Assembly: GCA_944377425.1 (NCBI GenBank)
Contig: CALWEX010000013.1
Location: 1-64,000, forward strand
From: an uncultured Clostridia bacterium
GTDB taxonomy: Bacteria > Bacillota > Clostridia > Lachnospirales > Anaerotignaceae
Direction: 5' to 3'
DNA: 64,000 nt
The notes under the pieces are model-generated. The model was not told the origin of the DNA, did no database searches, and saw only the letters and a list, made by a program, of their open reading frames with translations. Shown piece after piece: positions 30,007-39,421 of this stretch (position 1 is its first letter; each line of letters opens with the position of its first letter). Made by a program: the position numbers and the translations under genes.

Positions 30007-32739
30007 ATGTGTAAGATAGACAGAAAAGAATTATCAGAAGCTATAAAACAAGACATAAAACAGAATGGTGTACATTACCAGCATTTAACTGATTTATTGG
30101 ATTTGTGCATTGGAGAAACAAGAGAAAATAAAAACTTTGATAAAGATTATTGGTTTCATGTAAGCAACTATATAAAAACAGCGGCTTCCGCTTTACACAT
30201 AGATACATGTGATGAAAAGTTTGGGAAACTGTATTGGAAAACAATGCTGTTTGAAACACCGTATCTTTTCGAGAGCTTTATTTATTACATGGAAAAGAAT
30301 AGAAAGCCGGAGAAAAAATTTTATGAGCCGAGGAAAGAAACGTTAAATGTTGTTGTCGCTGATTTACAAGAGCTTGAAGATAATCCCAAAAAATTTTATG
30401 GTTTGTCTATGCCAAGCCGTGTTGGTAAAGCCATCGCTTTTGATACTCCTGTTTTGACAAATCATGGCTGGAAAAAACATGGAGAGCTTACAATTCTTGA
30501 TAAAGTAATAGGGATTGACGGAAATTTCAAAAAAATACTTGCAATTCATAACCCTTGTGAAATGGAATATAAAATTACATTTTCTGACGGAGAAGAAATA
30601 ATATGTCACGGAAACCACGAGTGGAGAGTCTTTGACAGGCACGGACGGAAAATAATTGACCAAGAAACAAAAGTGATTTTTGAGACATACAAAGAGAAAG
30701 ACGGAAGATGCAGATATTATATACCAAAAAAGGAAGTTCTAAGCGGCTCTAATAAATCTTTGCTGGTATCTCCATATACTTTAGGTGCATGGCTTGGAGA
30801 CGGAAGAAATAACAATCCAGATATTTGTGGAGCAGAATCTGATTATGCAATAGTTCAAAAGATTATTGACGATGGATACGAATTGGCTTGGGATACAAAG
30901 CATAAAACAACTGGAGTTAGATATTATGGATTCCGAAATTTAAGAAAGAATTTACAACATTATGGAATGTGTCACAGCCGAAGAACTACTCCAAAGCATA
31001 TTCCAGACGAATATTTAATTGCTGACGTTGAACAAAGATTAGAATTACTGGCTGGATTGTTAGATACAGACGGAAGTTTAAATAAAAAAGAGCATAGATA
31101 CTATTTTACGACAAATGCACCGCAATTAAGAGATGATTTTGTTTCGTTAGTTAATACGTTTGGGTGGAGAACTTGCGTTACTCGATATGAAAAGGGTATG
31201 AGTTCTTCAGGTATAAATGCAAACAAACCATATTGGGTTGTATCTTTCAATCCTACAATGCATATTCCCTGTCAGCTTGAAAGAAAAAAATTATATGAGT
31301 TTTCTCGCCAAAGAATGACATCTATTGAAAAAGTCGAGAAAGTTAATACGGGAATAGGTGGTAATTGCATAACTGTTGAAGATGGAATATATTGTGTTGG
31401 TAAAACATTAAAACCTACACATAATAGCACAATTTGTATTTTTTTCTTTGGGTGGATAGCAGCTAAGAAACCAAACAGCCATAATGCAATGGGCGGACAT
31501 TCCGGTATTTTAGCTAAAGGTTTTTATAAAGAGCTATTAAATCTGATGACAACAGAGGAATATACATTCAAAGAAATATTCGATTATATACACCCTGAGT
31601 ATGCAAATAAGCCATTCCCAACAGATAAAAGTGCTGATGAATTTACAATAACATTAGGCGACCCAGATAGATTCGCTACAATTACATGCCGCGGTATTGA
31701 AGGAACATGGACAGGAGCTATTGACGTATCATCAGACGGCTATTTGTATGTTGACGACCTTGTTCGAGATAGGGAACATTCGTTAAGTCCTACTCGTATG
31801 GAGAATACATATCAAGAGTATTTAAACAAAATGGTAGACCGTAAAAATGACGGTTCAAAAGAGCTTATGGTTGGTACATTGTGGAATGTATTAGACCCGT
31901 TAGAGCGAATGAGAAAGCAATATGACGGCACAAAGGGTTATAAGTTCAGAAAGATACCGGCTTTAAACGAAAATGAAGAAAGCAACTTTAACTACAAAAT
32001 AAACGGATTTTCAACAGAATACTATTTGGAAATGCGTGAAAAATTGGATAATGCTGAGTGGATGGCGAAATTCATGCAACAGCCGTATGTAAGGGAAGGT
32101 ATTTTGTTTCAGACTGACGAATTGCGATACTTTAACGGTATACTTCCTGAAACTGACCATAGAATAGTTGCCGTTGTGGACGTTGCTCTTGGTGGCGGAG
32201 ATAGCTTATCAATGCCTATCGGGGCTGAATATGAAAATGGTGACGTATATATATTTGACTGGGTATTTAATCGTGGACCGAAAGAAGTAACATTGCCGAT
32301 AGTAGTTGGAAAGATAATGGGAAATGAAATAAGAGAAACACGTTTTGAAGCTAACCAGGGCGGTGACTTGTATTGCGGCTTAGTAGATTCTATGTTGCAG
32401 GAACAACATTATAAATGTAGTTGTACGCATAGAAAGGCACCTAACAAAATGGAAAAGAAATCAAAGATAATTGCTTATTCAGGAGATGTTAAGCGTAAAT
32501 TTATTTTTTTACAATCTAAATTGCCAACTGTTGAAGAAAAAGAACAAGACGCTAAAAATAACATTAAGCGTTATTACAGAACTAAAGAATATCAAGCGGC
32601 AATGGACGAATTAACAACATTTGTCACAATAGGCGATAATCCATTTGACGATGCGGCTGATAGTGTTACACAGCTTGAGATGTTCATAGAAAAGCCGGCT
32701 TCGAAGAATAGAACAAGAATTATAGCAAGTCCAATATAA
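30007..32739 (+). CDS. terL: Terminase large subunit with in-frame class 3 intein
   Basis: The 910-codon ORF joins a terminase large subunit (578 residues when spliced) and an intein (residues 142-473). The extein has the packaging ATPase P-loop MPSRVGK/ST split by the intein, a Walker B-like stretch (YLYVDD) and a C-terminal RNase H-like nuclease part opening VVDVALGGGDS. Terminase cuts the phage concatemer and pumps DNA into the procapsid. The gene is followed by the late regulator, portal and head genes. No small terminase was recognised upstream. The ATG is the only in-frame start near the ribosome site. Confidence 0.92.
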   Translation: MCKIDRKELSEAIKQDIKQNGVHYQHLTDLLDLCIGETRENKNFDKDYWFHVSNYIKTAASALHIDTCDEKFGKLYWKTMLFETPYLFESFIYYMEKNRKPEKKFYEPRKETLNVVVADLQELEDNPKKFYGLSMPSRVGKAIAFDTPVLTNHGWKKHGELTILDKVIGIDGNFKKILAIHNPCEMEYKITFSDGEEIICHGNHEWRVFDRHGRKIIDQETKVIFETYKEKDGRCRYYIPKKEVLSGSNKSLLVSPYTLGAWLGDGRNNNPDICGAESDYAIVQKIIDDGYELAWDTKHKTTGVRYYGFRNLRKNLQHYGMCHSRRTTPKHIPDEYLIADVEQRLELLAGLLDTDGSLNKKEHRYYFTTNAPQLRDDFVSLVNTFGWRTCVTRYEKGMSSSGINANKPYWVVSFNPTMHIPCQLERKKLYEFSRQRMTSIEKVEKVNTGIGGNCITVEDGIYCVGKTLKPTHNSTICIFFFGWIAAKKPNSHNAMGGHSGILAKGFYKELLNLMTTEEYTFKEIFDYIHPEYANKPFPTDKSADEFTITLGDPDRFATITCRGIEGTWTGAIDVSSDGYLYVDDLVRDREHSLSPTRMENTYQEYLNKMVDRKNDGSKELMVGTLWNVLDPLERMRKQYDGTKGYKFRKIPALNENEESNFNYKINGFSTEYYLEMREKLDNAEWMAKFMQQPYVREGILFQTDELRYFNGILPETDHRIVAVVDVALGGGDSLSMPIGAEYENGDVYIFDWVFNRGPKEVTLPIVVGKIMGNEIRETRFEANQGGDLYCGLVDSMLQEQHYKCSCTHRKAPNKMEKKSKIIAYSGDVKRKFIFLQSKLPTVEEKEQDAKNNIKRYYRTKEYQAAMDELTTFVTIGDNPFDDAADSVTQLEMFIEKPASKNRTRIIASPI
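30430..31425 (+). mobile_element. Class 3 intein with LAGLIDADG homing endonuclease
   Basis: The 332-residue intein starts with alanine (AIAFDTPVLT), not Cys or Ser, and ends THN before Ser474. It carries the class 3 triad: Trp206 in block B (GNHEW), Cys463 in block F (IYCVG) and Thr471 in block G. In this class Cys463 makes the first attack instead of residue 1. The homing endonuclease motifs are LGAWLGDG (259-266) and LLAGLLDTDG (347-356) with both catalytic aspartates (D265, D355), so it looks active. Confidence 0.92.
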
Positions 32740-32753
32740 GGAGAGATAACATA

Positions 32754-33179
32754 ATGACGACAAAAGAATATCTTTCACAGATAGAACGTTTTGACAGAAT
32801 TATTGAAAATAAATTAGCTGAAATGTATCAGCTAAAAACAATGGCATATTCTGTTTCCGGCTTAAATTCAAATGAAAAAGTACAAACTTCTTTTGAACAA
32901 GACAAAATTGGTAATGCTGTTGCGAAAATAATTGATTTAGAGAGTGAAATAAATGCCCTTGTTAATAATACCCTTGATAGAAAAATACACATTATAAATC
33001 AAATAGATTCAATAAAGAATGTGAATATGTATCATGTATTATCGTCTCGATATGTAAATAGAAAAAGTTTTGACGATATTGCTGCTGAAATGAATTACTC
33101 CCGAATGCAGATTAACAGAATACACGGCAAGGCATTACAAGAATTTGAAAAAATCTTTGGCAACGAATATTTGAACTAA
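32754..33179 (+). CDS. DUF1492/ArpU-type phage regulator
   Basis: The 141-residue protein has a helical N-terminus and a sigma-region-4-like HTH at the end (LSSRYVNRKSFDDIAAEMNY, then SRMQINRIHGKALQEFEKIF). This is the pattern of DUF1492/RinA/ArpU proteins that act on late phage transcription. Unusually it lies after the terminase gene rather than before it. GGAGAG precedes the ATG. Confidence 0.75.
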   Translation: MTTKEYLSQIERFDRIIENKLAEMYQLKTMAYSVSGLNSNEKVQTSFEQDKIGNAVAKIIDLESEINALVNNTLDRKIHIINQIDSIKNVNMYHVLSSRYVNRKSFDDIAAEMNYSRMQINRIHGKALQEFEKIFGNEYLN

Positions 33180-33240
33180 AAGTCGTTATTAAATGTTACA
33201 TTATGTTGGACTATGTTATATAGATTTTAAAAACTTGCAA

Positions 33241-33249
33241 TGGTATAAT
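33241..33249 (+). promoter_or_regulatory. Extended -10 promoter before portal
   Basis: TGGTATAAT is an extended -10 element (TG at 33241, TATAAT at 33244-33249) with no clear -35, as expected for a promoter needing an activator such as the upstream ArpU-like protein. Confidence 0.5.
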
Positions 33250-33295
33250 AATAATCAGAGAAACAATAGAAGTTTCTAAGACAATTCTACAAAAG

Positions 33296-33326
33296 GCATC
33301 GTCAATTTAAGGCGGTGCTTTTTTTA
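33296..33326 (+). terminator. Terminator before portal gene
   Basis: Stem GCATCGTC/GGCGGTGC (33296-33303 with 33311-33318, two G-T pairs) is followed by seven T's. Confidence 0.75.
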
Positions 33327-33366
33327 TTACAAAATTTTTGGATACAAGATTTAAGGCGGTGCAATT

Positions 33367-34974
33367 ATGTTAAGAGGCAGAAAAGAAATTTTTACTGATG
33401 AACAAGAAATTACAAGAGACAATATAATACTTGTTCTTCAAAAAGCAATGCCATATTTTACAACTATTGCATCTGACTGTCATTTCTTGCTTAATTATGA
33501 AGCTGGAGAACAGCCTATATTGCGTGAAAAAACATATCGCCCTGATATTGATTGCCATTGCGAAGATAATATTGCGAATGAAATTACAGAGTTTAAGTTG
33601 GGTTTCAACTGGGGCAATCCCATTACATTAGTGCAACGTGGAGAAAAAGACAGTGGCATAGAAGATGAAGCTTTGGCAATATCCATGTTGAATGAATGTT
33701 ATGAGGCCGAAAAAATAAAAAGTAAAACTCAGGCTCTCGCAAGATATATTGAAATATGCGGTATTGGATACACCTTAATAGATATTAATACAGACTGGGA
33801 AGAAGGAGACAGTTATTTTACTGTTAATGTTTTAGACCCTCGTTTTGCTTTTGTTGTTAAATCTTCAATGGTTGGACATAAACCGATGTTAGGAGTTAGT
33901 TTCCGAAAAGATGAGATAGGCAATGTGCATTTTACTTGTTTTACAAAAACAAGGCGTTTTGAAATTCTTAACTTAGTAAAAATAGTAAACGGTGAGCCGG
34001 TTTCTGAAACTGATGAAGAAAGAGCGTGGGACGATGAAAAACGTTGGACACAAAAAGACCGTAGCGGCGAGTTAAATCCACTTGGCAGAATACCTGTTAT
34101 TGAATGGATAAGGTCGCATGACCGCATGGGTTGTTTTGAACGTCAAATTTCCGAAATGGATAATCTTAATTTACTTATTTCGGATTTTTCAAATGATGTA
34201 GACCAAAACACACAGGCTATATGGCACGGAAATGACATTGATTTTCCAGTCGATGAAGAAGGAAATGTTATAAGACCTAAAACAAATGATTGGATATTGA
34301 CACATACAACAACAGACGGCAAACAACCATTTATAAATCCATTATCTGTTGCTTATGATTATGCAGGCATGTTAAGCAATATAGTCACAAGACGTGCTTT
34401 AATACTTCAAAAATGCAATGTACCACAAAGAAATGATGATTCTGGTGGTTCAACAGGCATTGCTATGAGTGACGCTACTGGTTGGAGTGCCGCAGAGTCA
34501 GCAGCTTGTAAAGAACAAAGCATAATTGAAGGTTGCAAAATGGACGAAGTGAAAGTTGTTTTATCGGCTATTAAGAAATCTTCAAATGTTCCAACTAACA
34601 GCCCTTTGCTTAAATTAAAGTATTCTGATATTCAGCCAAACATAAAACGTCAAAAGACTTATGAAATGGTTACAAAAAGCAGTTGCTTTGCGAACTTAGT
34701 ATCACATGGTATTGACGGGCTTCATGCTTTAAAAGCAATTAATCTATTTGATGATGTAAACCAGGTTTATGAAGATTCAAAAGATTTAATTAAAAGTTAT
34801 CAAGACTCTATGTTTAACAATACAAAAGATGCAACTACTCAAGATGAAAACCAAACAACTGACGGTGGTTATGAAGCTCAAATCGAGAATAGTCCAATGA
34901 TTGACGGGCAAAGCAAAGAAAAACCAGTTATCGTTGATGATAAAAATAAACAAGGTATAACAAATGATAAGTAA
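33367..34974 (+). CDS. Phage portal protein, SPP1 gp6-like
   Basis: The 535-residue protein has the SPP1-type portal pattern: a mixed N-terminal wing, the conserved DNLNLLISDFSNDVDQNTQA-like stem region near residue 260 (MDNLNLLISDFSNDVDQ), and an acidic C-terminal tail. Twelve copies form the ring through which DNA enters the head. Its place between terminase and a MuF-like minor head protein agrees. Length is normal. It overlaps the next gene by 11 bases. Confidence 0.88.
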   Translation: MLRGRKEIFTDEQEITRDNIILVLQKAMPYFTTIASDCHFLLNYEAGEQPILREKTYRPDIDCHCEDNIANEITEFKLGFNWGNPITLVQRGEKDSGIEDEALAISMLNECYEAEKIKSKTQALARYIEICGIGYTLIDINTDWEEGDSYFTVNVLDPRFAFVVKSSMVGHKPMLGVSFRKDEIGNVHFTCFTKTRRFEILNLVKIVNGEPVSETDEERAWDDEKRWTQKDRSGELNPLGRIPVIEWIRSHDRMGCFERQISEMDNLNLLISDFSNDVDQNTQAIWHGNDIDFPVDEEGNVIRPKTNDWILTHTTTDGKQPFINPLSVAYDYAGMLSNIVTRRALILQKCNVPQRNDDSGGSTGIAMSDATGWSAAESAACKEQSIIEGCKMDEVKVVLSAIKKSSNVPTNSPLLKLKYSDIQPNIKRQKTYEMVTKSSCFANLVSHGIDGLHALKAINLFDDVNQVYEDSKDLIKSYQDSMFNNTKDATTQDENQTTDGGYEAQIENSPMIDGQSKEKPVIVDDKNKQGITNDK

Positions 34975-35659
34975 TTATGATGAACTTAATATTTTGCCTG
35001 TAGAAGAACCGTCAGATGAAACAAATAAGGATAAAGAAAGAGCAGTACCATTTGAAGAATACTTTGGCGAAATGGATTTAACAGACGAAGAAAAACAAGA
35101 GAGAGTAACAGCTGCTACAGATTTTGAAACAGACTTGTTATTCCTTTTTATTTTAATTTCTTTATATCAACAATATCAAATAACAGACATACAAAATATT
35201 AATACTAATGTTAAAGAGAATTATACAAACAGCATAGTAAATACTTTTAAAAATAAATATAAAGATACTCTTTCAAAACATATTGAACTTGACTCATATA
35301 TGAATGATTATCTATCTAATTTCGCTCAAACGACCGTAGAAACCACTTTAAATCATTTAGACGATAAATATTACCTATCAAACGATAGGGCAGCTTATAT
35401 AGCCGAAAATGAGGTAAATACGGTATATAACTACAAGCAGTTTATTGACGCTATAAATAGTGGCAAAACAACGAAAAAATGGATAGACATTAAAGACAAA
35501 AGAGAAAGGAAAACGCATTTAAAAGTTGGTGGAAAAACAAAACCAATTCAAGAGCCTTTTATAGTTGGGGATAGCCTTATGCAGTTTCCAAAAGATGAAA
35601 GCTTAAATGCAGACCCAAAAGAAATTATAAACTGTAGATGTACAATTAAATACTTTTAG
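34964..35659 (+). CDS. Minor head protein (SPP1 gp7/MuF-type)
   Basis: The 231-residue protein has an acidic start, a helical body and the MuF C-terminal signature: WIDIKDKRERKTHLKVGGK, then DPKEIINCRCTIKYF at the end. Such proteins sit at the portal and enter the head during assembly. It overlaps the portal gene, as is usual. Confidence 0.85.
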   Translation: MISNYDELNILPVEEPSDETNKDKERAVPFEEYFGEMDLTDEEKQERVTAATDFETDLLFLFILISLYQQYQITDIQNINTNVKENYTNSIVNTFKNKYKDTLSKHIELDSYMNDYLSNFAQTTVETTLNHLDDKYYLSNDRAAYIAENEVNTVYNYKQFIDAINSGKTTKKWIDIKDKRERKTHLKVGGKTKPIQEPFIVGDSLMQFPKDESLNADPKEIINCRCTIKYF

Positions 35660-35665
35660 TTAATT

Positions 35666-35698
35666 AGGCGTTTGATTTATTTCAAACGCTTTTTTTAT
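35666..35698 (+). terminator. Terminator after minor head gene
   Basis: Stem GCGTTTGA/TCAAACGC (35668-35675 with 35682-35689) with eight T's. A second hairpin GCCCG/CGGGC follows at about 35699-35715 in the leader of the scaffold gene. Confidence 0.85.
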
Positions 35699-35800
35699 GC
35701 CCGAGGGAACGGGCTTAAATATAACGCAAATCGGCAGGGAAGCCATAAATCGCAATTTGCAGAAAAGCAAAATAAAAAACAGAAATCGGAGGAATGAATT

Positions 35801-36397
35801 ATGGCAGACGTAAACAATGAAAACCAGATGGCTGAACAGGAAGAACAGGTTCAAGGTCAAGAAGAAAATCAGACTCCTACAGTTGAAGAACTTCTTGCGA
35901 TAGTTGCTAAAAATAAGGCTGAAAATGAAAAACTTAAAAATCAACTTAGTAAGTCAAATTCAGAAGCGGCAGCTTATAAAAAAGCCTTAAGAGAAAAACA
36001 AACAGCAGAAGAACAGGAAGCAGAGGCCAAAAAAGAGGCAGAAGAACAGCAAAAAAATTATATTTCTGAGCTTGAAAAGTTTAAAAAGACAGCAGAGGCA
36101 AAAGCAAGATACGCACTACAGGGCATGAACAGTGACCTTGCAACAAAAGCCGCAGAAGCTGAAATTGCTGGTGACATGGATACCTTGGCCACAATTCAAA
36201 AACAGCATACAGATTTACTTATTAAAGAAAGAGAAGCGGAATGGATTAAAAGTAGACCAGCTGTAAACGCTGGTGCTGGTACAGATGAAACAACTGTAAC
36301 AAAAGAACAGTTTAACAAAATGAGCTATAAACAAAAAGTCAAATTTAAACAAAAATATCCTGAAACATATCAAAAATATACGGAACAGTGGAGGTAA
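35801..36397 (+). CDS. Phage scaffolding protein
   Basis: The 198-residue protein is glutamine/glutamate-rich at the start and a long charged coiled coil in the middle (about residues 30-95), with a basic C-terminal helix (KMSYKQKVKFKQKYPETYQK). This matches the DUF4355-type scaffolds that guide capsid assembly and leave before maturation. It lies directly before the major capsid gene. CGGAGGA precedes the ATG. Confidence 0.85.
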   Translation: MADVNNENQMAEQEEQVQGQEENQTPTVEELLAIVAKNKAENEKLKNQLSKSNSEAAAYKKALREKQTAEEQEAEAKKEAEEQQKNYISELEKFKKTAEAKARYALQGMNSDLATKAAEAEIAGDMDTLATIQKQHTDLLIKEREAEWIKSRPAVNAGAGTDETTVTKEQFNKMSYKQKVKFKQKYPETYQKYTEQWR

Positions 36398-36403
36398 AAA
36401 TAA

Positions 36404-37420
36404 ATGGCATTAACAAAATTAGAAAATTTAGTAGACCCAGAAGTTATGGCGGACATGGTGTCTGCAAAGTTACCAAAAAAGATTAAGTTTGCTCCAATAG
36501 CAAGAATAGATTCAACTCTTGTTGGCAGACCTGGAAGCACAATAACAGTTCCTAAATACGCTTATATAGGTGACGCAGAAGATGTGGCCGAAGGCGTTGC
36601 AATGGGAACTACTGTTTTAACTGCGTCTACAACAGAAGCTACTGTAAAAAAAGCTGGTAAAGCAGTAGAAATAACAGATGAAGCAGTTCTTTCTGGTTAC
36701 GGTGACCCTATTGGTACAGCAATAAATCAGTTAGCCATGTCGATAGCTGCAAAAGTTGATAATGACGGTTATGACGCATTGTGCGGAGCTTCACTTATAT
36801 ATGACGGTACATCAGCAGCTATAAGTTATTCTGCTGTTGTTGCTGCTAACTCAAAATTTGAAGATGAGTCAGACGCTTCATTAACAAAAATTTTATTTAT
36901 TCACCCAAATCAAGAAGCCACACTTTTAAACGATGACGATTTTAAGAGCAATGATAAATACCCTATGAATGTTATTATGAACGGCACTATCGGCTCTATT
37001 GCTGGTGCGCAGGTAGTAAAATCCAAAAAAGTAAAGCTTATAAAATATGAAAAAAACGGCTCGGGTACATATACAGTTGGTGATGAAGAAACAACCGAGG
37101 ACGGTTCAAATTTAAAACTCAGTACAGTACAGCCGCATATACTTGGCAGTATAGCTATTGGTGAAAAAGTAAATGCCGTATCAACTGAATTTTACGCATG
37201 CCCTATTGTAATTGTATCTGTTGAAGATGCTAACGAAGACCCAGCAGCTGACGGTGTTGCTGAAGAAGAAAACGCACTTACTATCTATATGAAACGTGCC
37301 GTTGAGATTGAAAATGATAGAGACATTCTTGCAAAAACAACAGTAATTTCAGCTGACGAACACTATGTTGTTGTTTTAAGCAATGATTCAAAAGTTGTTT
37401 TGGCAAAATTCAAAGCATAA
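36404..37420 (+). CDS. Major capsid protein (N4 gp56/HK97-fold type)
   Basis: The 338-residue protein begins with MALTKLENLVDPEVMADMVS and has the typical early block RPGSTITVPKYAYIGDAEDV and the E-loop-like strand (AGKAVEITDEAV) of N4-gp56/TIGR04387 capsid proteins. It follows the scaffold gene by 6 nt. An acidic insertion near residues 275-290 (DANEDPAADGVAEEENA) is in a surface-loop position. Confidence 0.88.
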   Translation: MALTKLENLVDPEVMADMVSAKLPKKIKFAPIARIDSTLVGRPGSTITVPKYAYIGDAEDVAEGVAMGTTVLTASTTEATVKKAGKAVEITDEAVLSGYGDPIGTAINQLAMSIAAKVDNDGYDALCGASLIYDGTSAAISYSAVVAANSKFEDESDASLTKILFIHPNQEATLLNDDDFKSNDKYPMNVIMNGTIGSIAGAQVVKSKKVKLIKYEKNGSGTYTVGDEETTEDGSNLKLSTVQPHILGSIAIGEKVNAVSTEFYACPIVIVSVEDANEDPAADGVAEEENALTIYMKRAVEIENDRDILAKTTVISADEHYVVVLSNDSKVVLAKFKA

Positions 37421-37437
37421 TGCAGGTGGTGGCTAAT

Positions 37438-37665
37438 ATGCTTTTAAGAAGATATAAAAGAAAATTAGTTCCTAAAAAAAATACTCATAATGAACCAGAA
37501 AAAAAATTTCAAATTATACAATATACTAAAACAGAAATAAACCGTATGAGTACGGCAGAATTACAAAATTTATCAGCTGAATTAGGTATAGACAATCCTT
37601 TTTCTAAAACTGGTGGAGAATTAAAAAAAATACTTATTGATTACTTTAATTTGAATAGGGATTGA
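37438..37665 (+). CDS. Small head protein with SAP/Rho-N-like end
   Basis: The 75-residue protein has a basic start and the C-terminal motif MSTAELQNLSAELGIDNPFSKTGGELKKIL, which resembles the SAP/Rho N-terminal domain often found in small phage head-neck proteins (quoted part: residues about 37-66 in blocks). The ATG at 37438 follows AGGTGG by 8 nt; the ATG at 37420 has no ribosome site. Confidence 0.65.
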   Translation: MLLRRYKRKLVPKKNTHNEPEKKFQIIQYTKTEINRMSTAELQNLSAELGIDNPFSKTGGELKKILIDYFNLNRD

Positions 37666-37670
37666 ACAAT

Positions 37671-38003
37671 ATGAATGATATTGCAGAAGAAATAATTGCA
37701 GAATTAACGATTGAACTGCAAAAAGACCCAGCATTTAACGCTGATATTCTTGCCATAAAAGTTAAAAATGCAATTCGAGAAGTTATATTAAAACGCAATT
37801 ATTCTGAAAATTCTTATACCGAAACACAAATTAAAGAGGACCTATATAATTATTATTCTGTTATAAAAAGCGTAGCACTGTATGACTACAACCAAATTGG
37901 TATAGAAGGGGAGGTTGCACATTCAGAGAATGGCACTTCAAGAAGTTATGTAGACAGAAACAATTTGTTTGCGGACGTTCGTGCTATAGCTAAAATTATA
38001 TAA
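37671..38003 (+). CDS. Head-tail connector protein
   Basis: The 110-residue helical protein (KVKNAIREVILKRNY, then DLYNYYSVIKSVALYDYNQ) has the pattern of gp6/gp15-type adaptor proteins that bind below the portal. It lies in the canonical spot after the capsid gene. The ATG at 37671 is spaced well from AGGG; a TTG at 37662 is too close. Confidence 0.7.
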   Translation: MNDIAEEIIAELTIELQKDPAFNADILAIKVKNAIREVILKRNYSENSYTETQIKEDLYNYYSVIKSVALYDYNQIGIEGEVAHSENGTSRSYVDRNNLFADVRAIAKII

Positions 38004-38092
38004 AGAAGATTGAGCGCATTATTTAATAATGCAGGGCTTCCCTAAGAGAATGGTGGAGGGTATAGGGATTAATTAAAGGACGGATAACATGA

Positions 38093-38416
38093 ATGGAGAC
38101 ATCTATTATTGTTAGTATAATCGGATTGGCTATAAGCACTATATCTGTATCATGCGCTATTTATTTCAGCTCAAAAAACAGTAAAGCAGCCGATACAAAA
38201 GAAGTAGAAAGAAGGGTTGCTGAACGAACAGAGACAAATATAAAACTGGATAATATAAGTAAAAACACTGATGACATAAAACAAAATGTAACATCGGTTC
38301 AAAGAGACCTTCAAAAACATGCAGAAAAAATAGTAGAAGTTGAGTCGTCTGCGAAACAAGCACATCATCGGATTGATACTTTGGAAAGTAGATTTAATAT
38401 GAAAAATGACGAATAG
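38093..38416 (+). CDS. Membrane-anchored coiled-coil protein in neck module
   Basis: The 107-residue protein has an N-terminal membrane helix (about residues 4-24) and a charged coiled coil to the end (KNTDDIKQNVTSVQRDLQKH). This plan is that of XhlA-type hemolysin/holin-associated proteins, which normally sit in the lysis module. Its place between head-tail connector genes is unexpected. AAAGGACGG precedes the ATG. Confidence 0.6.
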   Translation: METSIIVSIIGLAISTISVSCAIYFSSKNSKAADTKEVERRVAERTETNIKLDNISKNTDDIKQNVTSVQRDLQKHAEKIVEVESSAKQAHHRIDTLESRFNMKNDE

Positions 38417-38428
38417 GAAGTGGCTGAA

Positions 38429-38863
38429 ATGAGAGTCCTTGAAAAGAATAAGCAAAAAATGTACTACTCATTACAAACAGCTGAACTTCCTGTTTATGAA
38501 ACAGATGATGAAGGTAATATTATCTACATTGAGGTTGACGGTGAAAAAATACCAGTTGAAACAGGCGAACACGAATTAGGCTATTCTATGCCGACTGAAT
38601 TTTTCGGGAATATAGCTTTAAATAGTGGCAATAGCATAGTTGTTGCTTATGGTATAGATACATCATCGTATGATGCAATACTTGTTACAGAAAAGAACTA
38701 TATACCGATAGACGAAACCAGCCTTATATGGTTTCAAAGCTCAGTAGGATATAAAGACACAGACCAAACTATTGTCGATAAAAATACGGCGGATTACAGA
38801 GTTTTATCAGTACAGCCGAGTCTTAATGAAGTACAGTATTTGTTAGGCAAATTAACAAAATAA
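38429..38863 (+). CDS. Putative head-closure/neck protein
   Basis: The 144-residue beta-rich protein (MRVLEKNKQKMYYSLQTAEL at its start) lies where SPP1-type phages encode the head completion protein. GYSMPTEFFGNIALNSGNS and the C-terminal DYRVLSVQPSLNEVQYLL agree with that family. AGGAAG is 8 nt before the ATG at 38429. Confidence 0.65.
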   Translation: MRVLEKNKQKMYYSLQTAELPVYETDDEGNIIYIEVDGEKIPVETGEHELGYSMPTEFFGNIALNSGNSIVVAYGIDTSSYDAILVTEKNYIPIDETSLIWFQSSVGYKDTDQTIVDKNTADYRVLSVQPSLNEVQYLLGKLTK

Positions 38864-38873
38864 AGAGGCAAAT

Positions 38874-39413
38874 ATGCAAAAGAAAATATTTAAAGCTAAT
38901 TTATCTTCAAAGTCCATTGAACAACTCCAAAAAGACTTAGAAAAATATAATGCTAATTTAGCTGACAAATGCAGAGAGTTATCTCAAAAACTTGCTGAAA
39001 AAGGCATAAATGTAGCAAAAGCAAAAATATCTGACTCACCTTTAGGCAAGTACATTTCCATTAAAGTTGATTTAATTCCAGAACAAACAGGCTGTAAGGC
39101 TATTTTAATTGCAACAGGCGCAGTTAAGCAATCGGAAAACTTTGCACCATTTAATACACTTCTTGCTGTTGAATTTGGTGCTGGTATTCATTACAACTCC
39201 AAAGCAAATCCAAACGCAGATAAGTTTGGTCTTGGTGTTGGTACATTCCCAGGACAAGTACATGCCTTTGAAGATGGTTGGTATTACTGGAATGAGGAAG
39301 CACAAGAATGGCAATATACACATGGCGTTAAAGCTACAATGCCGATGTATAATGCTGACATTGAAATAATACAAAATGTAGTTAAAACTGCAAAGGAAGT
39401 TTTTAGAAATTAG
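38874..39413 (+). CDS. HK97 gp10-like neck protein
   Basis: The 179-residue protein starts with a helical region (EQLQKDLEKYNANLADKCRE) and has LLAVEFGAGIHYNS and a C-terminal MYNADIEIIQNVVKTAKEVF. The VEFGxG block is typical of gp10-type tail completion proteins. Position between neck and tail terminator genes agrees. Confidence 0.75.
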   Translation: MQKKIFKANLSSKSIEQLQKDLEKYNANLADKCRELSQKLAEKGINVAKAKISDSPLGKYISIKVDLIPEQTGCKAILIATGAVKQSENFAPFNTLLAVEFGAGIHYNSKANPNADKFGLGVGTFPGQVHAFEDGWYYWNEEAQEWQYTHGVKATMPMYNADIEIIQNVVKTAKEVFRN

Positions 39414-39421
39414 GTGGTTTA

